From the NCBI GenBank assembly GCA_031289975.1, contig JAITOM010000124.1, forward strand, positions 1 to 9,046: a DNA stretch of 9,046 nucleotides. Direction: 5' to 3'. This document shows, one piece after another, positions 1-4,791 of the stretch. Position 1 is the first letter of the stretch, and every line of letters starts with the position of its first letter. The notes beneath the pieces are model-generated. The model had not been told where the DNA came from, made no database searches, and saw nothing but the letters and a program-made list of their open reading frames with translations. Position numbers and translations under genes: made by a program. Source of the DNA: Methanobrevibacter sp. (GTDB lineage Archaea; Methanobacteriota; Methanobacteria; Methanobacteriales; Methanobacteriaceae).

Positions 1-100
1 CACAAGCAGTTATAACATCTAAATTATATTTTTCTTCCAATAATTTAATGCACACTGTTGTATCTAAACCTCCACTAAAAGCAAGAACAACTTTATCCAA
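1..100 (-). CDS. argG: Argininosuccinate synthase, N-terminal fragment (cut by window edge)
   Basis: The minus strand encodes 33 codons starting MDKVVLAFSGGLDTTVC and running off the left edge. The SGGLDT(T/S) sequence at residues 9-15 is the ATP-binding P-loop of the PP-loop ATPases, and the following context (IKLLEEKYNLDVITAC) is that of argininosuccinate synthase. This cytoplasmic enzyme joins citrulline and aspartate, using ATP, in arginine synthesis. The start is a TTG at 100-98: there is no in-frame ATG between it and an upstream in-frame TAG, and a GGTGAT ribosome binding site lies at 104-109, three bases upstream. The family is about 400 residues long, so roughly nine tenths of the gene lies outside the window. 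Another PP-loop enzyme is possible but less likely. Confidence 0.9.
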   Translation of the reverse strand, partial: MDKVVLAFSGGLDTTVCIKLLEEKYNLDVITAC

Positions 101-123
101 AATATCACCATTATTATTATTAA

Positions 124-166
124 TAGATTTAATCTAATATAAGTAAAAACGAATATTAGTATATAT
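124..166 (-). promoter_or_regulatory. Putative argG promoter with small dyads
   Basis: On the minus strand a TATA-like AATATATAC (158-166) lies about 58 bases upstream of the TTG start, predicting transcription from near 133 and a leader of roughly 30 bases. Two dyads sit between the TATA box and the predicted start. One is CTATAAT-type: CTAATAT (134-140) against ATATTAG (153-159). The other is TAGATT-T-AATCTA (124-136). They could be an operator, but in DNA this AT-rich they could also be chance. Inference only. Confidence 0.4.
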
Positions 167-186
167 TCAATTATATTATTAAATAA

Positions 187-294
187 AGAAAAACTTCGTT
201 TTTCTAAGTGAAATAAAAAATTTCACTAAAGAAAATCAAAGATTTGTTATCGAAGATTTTTCGTTTCTAACTTTAAAAACTAAAAGTTTTTAAA
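187..294 (+). repeat. Hairpin-array repeat, copy A
   Basis: A run of consecutive short stem-loops lies in the gap between gins51 and argG. In order they are: AGAAAAAC-TTC-GTTTTTCT (187-205, 8 bp); AGTGAAAT-AAAAA-ATTTCACT (207-227, 8 bp); AAATC-AAA-GATTT (233-245); CGAA-GATTT-TTCG (251-263); and a perfect 10-bp stem TTTAAAAACT with an AAA loop (272-294). The same order, with matching loops, recurs at 8553-8706, so this is a repeat family and not random AT-rich sequence. The strand is arbitrary because the stems are symmetrical; read on the minus strand it lies downstream of gins51 and upstream of argG. The function is unknown: an intergenic RNA-processing or termination element or a small non-autonomous repeat are the main options. 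Confidence 0.75.
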
Positions 295-354
295 ATAAAA
301 GAAAATAATTTTACAGAACACTATATTAGGAATATGACAAATTTAGCTAATAAA

Positions 355-1605
355 CTATACTCTAAATTTAAGAAGTCTCCCTTTTTTATTTTTAACAATG
401 ATTTCTGCATTTATTGTGGGGATCGTTGCAACATCTTGAGGATGAAAAGGACCATAAACATTACTATCAACACCCACAAAAGAAGGAATTTTATCAAAGA
501 AAAGTATTGGTTTACTGAGAACTTTATCATTGATGTTTAATTTTTCATGAGTTTTAGAATTATTAAAATATCTTTCTTCATCTTCAAAAACAATAAATTG
601 ACCATTTTCATTAAAATTATTATCATTTGAAATATCTTTTTTTGTGTGATTTGAATTATTATTATCCTTTAGCGAACCTGATTCATTAACATTAAGCTTA
701 TTATTAGTTATAAGATTATTTTCTTTATTAAAGTCTTTATTAGGTTTATTATCACTTATGGAATTATTATTCTGATTTATTGATTTAGATTTTTTGTTTT
801 TAATTTCATTTGATGAGATATAATTTTCCTTATAATTTATATTAGAACTTTTAGGTTTAAGATCATCTGAATTTAAAGATTGTTTCTGACTTTCATCATT
901 AGTATCCTTATTAATTGAATTATCATCTTCAATTGAAACATTATCATTGTTTGTAGTGCTTTTAATCTTATGACTAATTTTTGATTTATGTACTTGACTA
1001 TTAATACTCTCTTTTTTCTCATCCTCAATTATTTTAGCTTTTTTAATTTCATCGAATTTAGCTGAAATCTTATTTCGCTTATTATTACTATTATTATTAA
1101 AAGTTTCAGGACTATTGGTATCTAAAATTGTTGATGTTTTTAAATTATGCTCATGAGAATTATCAAATTCCGTATTTTGGGGTTTAAGATTCTTAAATTC
1201 TATATTTTCATTTATTAAATCTGTAGAGATTCTTTCACGATGAACTTTTAAGGTTTCAATAATTGAAAAATATAACTTTTCCTCCTCAGAAGTTAAATTA
1301 AGAGGAGTCATATCTAAAAAGTCAAATTGAGGTTTTCCTGAAAAAAGATGATATGAACGATGAATATTCATTATAGCAGTATTAGAAATTTTCTGTTCTC
1401 TCTTCTCATAGATTTCAGTGATTATTGCTATTGATTTCTTGCGTACATGATTTTCTTCTGAAAAAGGATCATCAGTAATACTCTCTTTAAGGTCATTGAT
1501 AAATTTCCTTACTTTCTCATAAAAATCATTATCTACTTGGGATAGGGAGCTATTACCACGTTCTTTTTTTTGTATTAATCTCAATTTCTGAAAAAAATCC
1601 TCCAA
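355..1605 (-). CDS. gins51: Archaeal GINS subunit Gins51 with long low-complexity linker
   Basis: This is a 416-residue protein of the DNA replication complex GINS, which with Cdc45/GAN and MCM forms the replicative helicase. Residues 1-131 are the predicted helical A domain (FYEKVRKFINDL at 28-39, then charged helices). Residues 365-416 are the compact beta-rich B domain, recognised by FFDKIPSFVGVDSNVYGPF and the following DVATIP. Between them, about residues 132-338 are dominated by Asn, Lys, Ser, Asp and Glu with no visible fold. Archaeal Gins51 proteins are usually near 200 residues, so the linker about doubles the size. The start is a TTG at 1605: GAGGAG at 1611-1616 is correctly spaced, and the only nearby upstream ATG (1618) meets a stop after three codons. 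The gene lies downstream of pcn in the same direction, a known archaeal pairing, but a separate TATA box is visible. The assignment to Gins51 rather than Gins23 rests on the C-terminal position of the B domain and on the pcn context. Confidence 0.85.
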   Translation of the reverse strand: MEDFFQKLRLIQKKERGNSSLSQVDNDFYEKVRKFINDLKESITDDPFSEENHVRKKSIAIITEIYEKREQKISNTAIMNIHRSYHLFSGKPQFDFLDMTPLNLTSEEEKLYFSIIETLKVHRERISTDLINENIEFKNLKPQNTEFDNSHEHNLKTSTILDTNSPETFNNNSNNKRNKISAKFDEIKKAKIIEDEKKESINSQVHKSKISHKIKSTTNNDNVSIEDDNSINKDTNDESQKQSLNSDDLKPKSSNINYKENYISSNEIKNKKSKSINQNNNSISDNKPNKDFNKENNLITNNKLNVNESGSLKDNNNSNHTKKDISNDNNFNENGQFIVFEDEERYFNNSKTHEKLNINDKVLSKPILFFDKIPSFVGVDSNVYGPFHPQDVATIPTINAEIIVKNKKGRLLKFRV

Positions 1606-1643
1606 TTTAACTCCTCATAGAATTATTGAACACAGGAAATCAC

Positions 1644-1696
1644 CTATTTAGAATAAATACCTAGAGTATTCTTTCTAAATAGACTATATAAATATA
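1644..1696 (-). promoter_or_regulatory. gins51 promoter: TATA box with adjoining 39-bp imperfect palindrome
   Basis: On the minus strand TATATTTATATAG (1684-1696) is a good archaeal TATA box, placing the transcription start near 1660. Immediately downstream, 1644-1682 forms an imperfect palindrome. Its outer arms are CTATTTAGAA and TTCTAAATAG (10 bp, perfect), its inner arms AATAC and GTATT (5 bp), with a two-base mismatch between arms and a five-base centre. A palindrome covering the space from the TATA box to the start site is the classic position of an archaeal repressor operator. It could instead act as a hairpin in the RNA or in read-through from pcn. The TATA call is fairly firm; the operator role is inference. 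Confidence 0.55.
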
Positions 1697-1756
1697 CAAA
1701 TAAATATAGAATCAATTTTAAAATCTTATTTATGAATTAACCGATACAATGAATTT

Positions 1757-1794
1757 AAAAGAAAAATAGCTATTTAATCTTAAATAAGATTAAA
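1757..1794 (-). terminator. Putative pcn terminator
   Basis: Starting 34 bases past the pcn stop codon on the minus strand there is a perfect 10-bp dyad (TTTAATCTTA at 1773-1782 against TAAGATTAAA at 1785-1794, two-base centre). It is followed by a T-rich tract on the same strand (TTTTTCTTTT, 1757-1766). Archaeal termination depends mainly on the T tract, so the tract is the stronger part. The dyad overlaps an AAATAGCTATTT palindrome at 1764-1775. Confidence 0.45.
1764..1775. repeat. AAATAGCTATTT palindrome, occurrence 1 of 3
   Basis: A perfect 12-bp palindrome between pcn and gins51. The core AATAGCTATT recurs at 2729-2738 and 3207-3218, always in noncoding DNA on either side of pcn. It contains GC in the middle, so it is less likely than an AT-only palindrome to recur by chance. 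The role is unknown; a protein-binding site is possible. Confidence 0.4.
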
Positions 1795-1827
1795 CAATAA
1801 AATATTCATTAGTAAAAATTTAAATCT

Positions 1828-2562
1828 TTATTCTTCATCTTCCATTCTTGGAGCAAGTAAAAAGCTTAATTCCCCATCTTCAGTAGCCATTTTAAGTTTA
1901 AGAGTTAAAGGCATATTTTCTCCAAGTTTAATACTACTTATATCAGAAAATTTATCTGCCTTAAGCATTTCACGTATTTTATCTAAAGAGTAAGTTGATT
2001 TAACTGATTCACCTACTTTTTCTCCATGGATATATTCGATTTTCGCATTTCCAAAATCACCATTAGCTGATATTTTGAATTTATCACTATCAACACTGAA
2101 AGATATTTTATCAGAAAAAATGTCAACATCAGCAATAGAATCTTTTAATAAGGAGAAAGGTATCTCAAACTCTGTTGGATAATCTACTTCAGGTGGAGTA
2201 GGTGGTTCATCCTCAATATCTATAAGTCTAATTTTAAATCGACGTTTTGCCACACCAACAAACACTAAAATAAGATTACTTTCATCAAGAGATAATAATA
2301 CTCTATCATCACTTTTAGAACGCCTTAAAACTTTCATTAATTCATTAGTATCAACATTAATCTTTTCATCTTCATCACAAACAAATTCGTCGAATACACT
2401 CGCTTTTAATTCTAAATGGATAAATGTTACATGTCCACGGTCTAATGCATCTAATTTAAGACCTTCACTATTAGTTTGAATTTGCACTTCATCAACGATT
2501 GATGAAATAGCTTCAAAACTTGTCTTTAATATATTTGGATCACTTAATTCAGCTTTAAACAT
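1828..2562 (-). CDS. pcn: DNA polymerase sliding clamp (PCNA)
   Basis: This 244-residue protein matches archaeal PCNA over its full length. It forms a homotrimeric ring around DNA that tethers polymerases, ligase, FEN1 and other partners. Visible hallmarks are the N-terminal MFKAELSDPNILKTSFEAIS, the LDALDRGHVTFIHLEL segment (38-52) typical of the first domain, the Pro-rich interdomain connecting region DEPPTPPEV (118-126) and the C-terminal LAPRME (236-241), where PIP-box partners dock. The ATG at 2562 is preceded by AGGTG (2570-2574) with a 7-base spacing, so the start is secure. It lies upstream of gins51 in the same direction, 222 bases away. Its other side opens onto a 1.43 kb gap without recognisable genes. 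No defect is visible. Confidence 0.97.
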   Translation of the reverse strand: MFKAELSDPNILKTSFEAISSIVDEVQIQTNSEGLKLDALDRGHVTFIHLELKASVFDEFVCDEDEKINVDTNELMKVLRRSKSDDRVLLSLDESNLILVFVGVAKRRFKIRLIDIEDEPPTPPEVDYPTEFEIPFSLLKDSIADVDIFSDKISFSVDSDKFKISANGDFGNAKIEYIHGEKVGESVKSTYSLDKIREMLKADKFSDISSIKLGENMPLTLKLKMATEDGELSFLLAPRMEDEE

Positions 2563-2609
2563 TAAAAAACACCTTTTATCTGAATTTACAACTTGATTAT
2601 TTATACATA

Positions 2610-2638
2610 ATATAAAAGATTATTCTTTTATATATATA
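2610..2638 (-). promoter_or_regulatory. pcn promoter: TATA box overlapped by a dyad
   Basis: On the minus strand ATATATATAAAAG (2625-2637) is a strong TATA box. It predicts a start near 2602 and a leader of about 40 bases ending in the AGGTG site at 2570-2574. A perfect 10-bp dyad (ATATAAAAGA at 2610-2619, TCTTTTATAT at 2624-2633, TTAT centre) overlaps the box and extends toward the start site. It could be an operator, but it is nearly pure AT and partly produced by the TATA box itself. Confidence 0.55.
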
Positions 2639-2671
2639 ATTTATACTTAATAAATATATACCTTAGAAATA

Positions 2672-2701
2672 AACATATTAGACTCCTGCACACAATATGT
2701 T
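2672..2701. promoter_or_regulatory. Dyad upstream of the pcn TATA box
   Basis: AACATATT (2672-2679) and AATATGTT (2694-2701) form a perfect 8-bp dyad around a 14-base centre that is much richer in G and C than its surroundings. Read on the minus strand the centre contains CAGGAG. It lies about 35 bases upstream of the pcn TATA box. It may be a binding site for an activator or repressor, or a small structured RNA. No family is recognised. Confidence 0.35.
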
Positions 2702-2728
2702 ACAAAAATTTAATTAAGTTAAATTGAA

Positions 2729-2738
2729 AATAGCTATT
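2729..2738. repeat. AATAGCTATT palindrome, occurrence 2 of 3
   Basis: The 10-bp palindromic core seen at 1764-1775 and 3207-3218 occurs here about 165 bases upstream of the pcn start codon, on the far side of its promoter. Confidence 0.35.
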
Positions 2739-2926
2739 ACTATTTTAGAAGTATTTGCATTACTTACTAATATAATGATATTTAGTATTTTTAATTTAAT
2801 TGATTTTTATAAATTTTATCAATTTGTAATATATTATGACCAATATTGCCCTGCATATATCTAATATAACTTATATCTAAAATAAAACATTATATAGCAA
2901 ATTTAGTTTTTATTATATTTATATCT

Positions 2927-2960
2927 GATTTATTAAATACTTAGATTTATTAAATACTTA
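2927..2960 (+). repeat. Two perfect 17-bp direct repeats
   Basis: The unit GATTTATTAAATACTTA occurs twice with no gap (2927-2943 and 2944-2960). It is probably a recent local duplication by replication slippage. No gene or promoter is obviously affected. Confidence 0.85.
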
Positions 2961-2987
2961 AAAAATAAAAATTGATTTTATGATAAT

Positions 2988-3036
2988 AGAGAATTCCAAG
3001 TTAATATTCATGAAATAATATCCATGAAAATTCTCT
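2988..3036. other. Possible hairpin in the intergenic stretch
   Basis: AGAGAATT (2988-2995) and AATTCTCT (3029-3036) pair perfectly over 8 bp, and an inner ATATT/AATAT (3004-3008, 3017-3021) can stack inside. The outer stem includes three G-C pairs, which makes it less likely to be chance than the AT-only dyads around it. No T tract follows closely on the plus strand and no known RNA family is recognised. Confidence 0.3.
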
Positions 3037-3206
3037 TAATAACAGTTTAGATATTAAACTATTTAAATATAACTATTTTATTTTCATGAATGAAACTCAT
3101 TAAAACTATTATAATTAAATGAAAAACTAATAAAAAAAGTATTAAATTAAATAAAAGAATAATAGAAAGATGGGAAATGAATCATTAATTATTCTTTTTT
3201 ATCAAT

Positions 3207-3218
3207 AAATAGCTATTT
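3207..3218. repeat. AAATAGCTATTT palindrome, occurrence 3 of 3
   Basis: The palindrome recurs and here extends to 14 bp with the flanking T and A (3206-3219). It sits inside a larger imperfect inverted repeat: AATGAATCATT...ATTCTTT (about 3177-3197) pairs roughly with AAAGAATAAATAATTCATT (about 3245-3263), which would place the palindrome in the loop region. Confidence 0.4.
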
Positions 3219-3321
3219 AACTATGAAAATAAAATTATTTAACTAAAGAATAAATAATTCATTGAATAAAATATTAAAAGATAATATAAATAAAAAAGAA
3301 AAAAATGGAGTATGAAGTATT

Positions 3322-3378
3322 ATACATATTAAATAAAGGAATACATATTAAATAAAGGAATACATATTAAATAAAGGA
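3322..3378 (+). repeat. Three perfect 19-bp tandem repeats
   Basis: The unit ATACATATTAAATAAAGGA occurs three times head to tail without a mismatch (3322-3340, 3341-3359, 3360-3378). There are no spacers, so it is not a CRISPR. Perfect identity indicates a recent expansion or active maintenance. Tandem units of this size can be protein-binding iterons, but no replication initiator gene or archaeal origin motif is visible nearby. A GC-richer patch follows at 3388-3421. Confidence 0.95.
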
Positions 3379-3517
3379 TTATAGTTTCATCCGTTGAATT
3401 TTTCACAGCCTCAATTTTTCCTTAAACTAAATTTATTAAAATTAAATTTGTTATTTTTAAAAAATAATTAAAATAAACCATTTAATTTTACATTAATAAA
3501 ATATATTAAATAATTTT

Positions 3518-3580
3518 GAAAATCAAAATATTTTAATAAAAATTAAAAAATTTTAAAATGCAAAAAATTTGGTTCTAAAC
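3518..3580 (+). repeat. Hairpin-array repeat, decayed copy C
   Basis: This segment aligns with 8643-8706 of the second copy in the same orientation. It starts with GAAAATCAAA (GAGAATCAAA there), keeps nearly the same length (44 against 45 bases) to a TGC, and ends with a tail TTTTAAAATGCAAAAAATTT that matches TTTTAAAGTGCGAAAAATTT. Over the 30-base tail (3551-3580 against 8677-8706) 25 positions agree. Small stems with three- or four-base A loops remain, for example ATTTTGA-AAA-TCAAAAT near 3514-3530. The upstream stems of the array are not recognisable here. Confidence 0.55.
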
Positions 3581-3633
3581 TATGAATAAATAAAATTATA
3601 GATTTTTATAACATGATATTTAAAATTAAATAA

Positions 3634-3902
3634 TTATAGTCATTTGGAAAAGTTCTTAAATTTTGGATGAAAATTTTTTTTATTAAATTATTTAATTTTT
3701 AATATTACTTTATAAAAATCAATAATTGTAAATTTTAAATAATTTAAACATATTTTAAATAATATAAATGATTTTAAATAATATTTTTTAATAAATAATA
3801 TTTAATTTTAAAGAAAGTTATTTATTAAGAACTTTATCAAAACCACTATAATAAAAAAAATTATCATTTTAAAATTTAAGAACTTTTCCATAATGACTAT
3901 AA
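3634..3902. mobile_element. MITE-like element with long terminal inverted repeats
   Basis: The left end (3634-3685) and the right end (3849-3902, reverse-complemented) match over 52 and 54 bases with one single-base gap and a few substitutions. Both begin TTATAGTCATT, then GGAAAAGTTCTTAAATTTT, and end in TTTTTTTTATTA. The 269-bp element has no coding capacity. Inside, the 11-mer TTTTAAATAAT occurs three times at a spacing of 19-20 bases (3733, 3753, 3772). Long inverted ends around a short noncoding core are the hallmark of miniature inverted-repeat elements moved by a transposase encoded elsewhere. The ends can be read as flanked by a TA duplication, but the palindromic TATA at the edge makes this ambiguous. 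The parent insertion sequence family is not identified. An alternative is a long hairpin RNA or a termination structure. Confidence 0.7.
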
Positions 3903-3942
3903 AACAAAAAACATAAAGTTTTATAGTAACATTTTTTTATAA
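3897..3942 (+). promoter_or_regulatory. Putative promoter of the first small gene
   Basis: Two TATA-like sequences precede the gene: TTTTATAG (3919-3926) and TTTTTATAAG (3932-3942 region). They predict starts near 3948 or 3962 and a leader of 30-45 bases. The first lies within a 9-bp dyad, CTATAAAAC (3897-3905) and GTTTTATAG (3918-3926), whose left arm is made from the last bases of the MITE-like element. Insertion of the element may therefore have altered this promoter. Confidence 0.4.
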
Positions 3943-3993
3943 GTAAAAAATCTACAATAAATATTTTAAAATTAAATTAAGGAGTATAATATC

Positions 3994-4290
3994 ATGATAG
4001 AAAAAGAAATTACTTTAAACCCTGAAAAAACCTTAGAATATATTAAAAACAATGTTAAAAAACATGACACATTAGAATTATCTTACAATAGAGTTTATGC
4101 TCCTGGAAATGTTTTAGATATTAATATTGAAGAGGATTGGGGAGATAAAGCTTTAATAGTTTCTCTTCGTTTGAATGGAGAGCTTGTTAATGATGTTGTA
4201 AGGGTCAATATGGAAAATATTAAAAATGATCTTTTAGAAGTAAGACATGTTGTTGATGATAATAAGGACATCATAATTACTGTAGAATAA
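3994..4290 (+). CDS. Small conserved-looking protein of unknown function, paralogue 1
   Basis: This 98-residue acidic protein is a paralogue of the product of 4489-4791. In the best-conserved block (about residues 14-44) 21 of 31 positions are identical, including the shared LELSYNRV. It has no signal peptide, membrane segment or cysteine pattern and should be a soluble cytoplasmic protein. The layout suggests an N-terminal helix (residues 9-22, NPEKTLEYIKNNVK) followed by five or six short beta strands, possibly a small SH3-like or Tudor-like barrel; this is inference. From memory it resembles the uncharacterised methanogen family DUF2097, which was not checked. The ATG has a clear AAGGAG site (3979-3984) nine bases upstream. 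With its partner it forms the only plus-strand genes here, and a stem-loop plus T tract separates the two. Confidence 0.85.
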   Translation: MIEKEITLNPEKTLEYIKNNVKKHDTLELSYNRVYAPGNVLDINIEEDWGDKALIVSLRLNGELVNDVVRVNMENIKNDLLEVRHVVDDNKDIIITVE

Positions 4291-4300
4291 CTTTGTTTAA

Positions 4301-4331
4301 TATTATTAATCGATTAAAAATATTAATAATA
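4301..4331 (+). other. AT-only dyad after the first small gene
   Basis: TATTATTAAT (4301-4310) and ATTAATAATA (4322-4331) form a perfect 10-bp dyad with an 11-base loop, starting ten bases after the stop codon. No T tract follows directly. It may stabilise the 3' end of the transcript together with the next stem-loop, but being pure AT it could be chance. Confidence 0.3.
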
Positions 4332-4347
4332 AATTATAGTATTCTCG

Positions 4348-4390
4348 CTTGTTTAATCATCTGTTTTTTAATGATACAAGTTTTTATTTT
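4348..4390 (+). terminator. Stem-loop with T tract between the two small genes
   Basis: CTTGT (4348-4352) pairs with ACAAG (4376-4380), and ATCAT (4356-4360) with ATGAT (4371-4375), across a three-base bulge and a ten-base loop. TTTTTATTTT follows at once (4381-4390). This is the best terminator-like signal in the window and suggests that the second small gene is transcribed from its own promoter. Confidence 0.55.
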
Positions 4391-4403
4391 AAAAAATTCT
4401 GAT

Positions 4404-4481
4404 TAAACTTAAAGTTTAGATTTTTGAAGGAAAAAGTTTGAATACATTTTGATCAAACTTTTTTTAAAAAAAGTTTGGGTG
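4404..4481 (+). promoter_or_regulatory. Leader of the second small gene with mutually exclusive stems
   Basis: Three related segments lie in series: AAAAAGTTTGA (4431-4441), TCAAACTTTTTTT (4453-4465) and AAAAAAAGTTTG (4466-4477). The middle segment can pair with the first (11 bp, 11-base loop) or with the third, together a perfect 24-bp palindrome at 4454-4477. It cannot do both. The third segment ends directly against the ribosome binding site GGTG (4478-4481), seven bases before the ATG at 4489. A further AAACTT-A-AAGTTT dyad lies at 4405-4417. The arrangement resembles an attenuator or translational switch, or alternatively a set of operator half-sites sharing AAACTT. No known riboswitch is recognised. 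A TATA box is uncertain; the T/A-rich region near 4383-4395 is the best candidate. Confidence 0.5.
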
Positions 4482-4488
4482 TGATTTT

Positions 4489-4791
4489 ATGGTAAAAGAA
4501 ATGAAAATGGATTGTGATTTAGCTATTGAATATATTATGAATAATGTAAAAGAAAATGATAGATTAGAATTATCCTACAATAGAGTATTTACTCCAGGAG
4601 AAGTCTTAAACATTGACAATAGCCATTATAATGGAAAAAATGGTGCTAAAGTTCTTATACATGTATTAGAAGGTAGTTCCAGCTCTACTGTTGAAGTTGA
4701 TCTTGAAGAAATTAAGGATGATTTAATAGAAATTAATCATATACCTAAAAATGGAGAAGAAGTAGTCATATTAATAGATAAATGTGAATGA
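4489..4791 (+). CDS. Small conserved-looking protein of unknown function, paralogue 2
   Basis: This 100-residue protein shares with its neighbour the block EYI-NNVK--D-LELSYNRV--PG-VL-I near the N-terminus, and a V-V/L-E-IK-DL-E--H pattern near residues 68-84. The middle part differs and carries a Ser run (residues 63-67). The predicted form is the same: an N-terminal helix, then a small beta-rich domain, soluble and cytoplasmic. A shared ligand-binding surface around SYNRV..PG is plausible but unproven. DUF2097 is a possible family from memory, not verified. The ATG is supported by GGTG (4478-4481) at seven bases. The gene ends 47 bases from the 3' end of nrpR, which converges on it, with no clear terminator between. 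The tandem arrangement indicates a local duplication followed by divergence, with different leader sequences for the two copies. Confidence 0.85.
   Translation: MVKEMKMDCDLAIEYIMNNVKENDRLELSYNRVFTPGEVLNIDNSHYNGKNGAKVLIHVLEGSSSSTVEVDLEEIKDDLIEINHIPKNGEEVVILIDKCE

Larger units (their letters stand above)
2563..3993. other. 1.43 kb stretch without recognisable genes between pcn and the first small gene
   Basis: No reading frame here has both a ribosome binding site and a plausible length. The stretch is extremely AT-rich. From left to right it holds: the pcn promoter; a dyad with a GC-richer loop (2672-2701); an AATAGCTATT palindrome; two GC-richer patches (2838-2861 and 3388-3421) without clear structure; a 17-bp direct repeat; a hairpin (2988-3036); three perfect 19-bp tandem copies; a decayed hairpin-array copy; a 269-bp inverted-repeat element; and the promoter of the first small gene. 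It is unusually long for a compact archaeal genome, and looks like a place where noncoding elements have accumulated or where a gene has decayed beyond recognition. Confidence 0.7.

Noticed and set aside
334..540. Plus-strand open frame of 68 codons opposite the end of gins51
   Set aside because: It lies antisense to the conserved GINS B domain, has no ribosome binding site and shows no recognisable protein; it is a shadow frame.
2775..2864. Plus-strand 29-codon frame in the intergenic stretch
   Set aside because: No ribosome binding site, AT-driven composition (Phe, Ile, Tyr), and no resemblance to any protein.
3044..3096. Several 6-bp AT-rich dyads (for example AGTTTA/TAAACT at 3044-3060)
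   Set aside because: Dyads this short are expected often by chance at this base composition.
3305..3355. Plus-strand 16-codon frame running into the 19-bp repeats
   Set aside because: No ribosome binding site, and its end is created by the tandem repeat itself.
3322..3378. CRISPR array
   Set aside because: The 19-bp units are directly adjacent with no spacers, and no cas gene is present.
2563..3993. Chromosomal replication origin
   Set aside because: High AT content, tandem repeats and nearby pcn/gins51 are suggestive, but no recognisable origin recognition box repeats and no cdc6/orc1 gene are visible.
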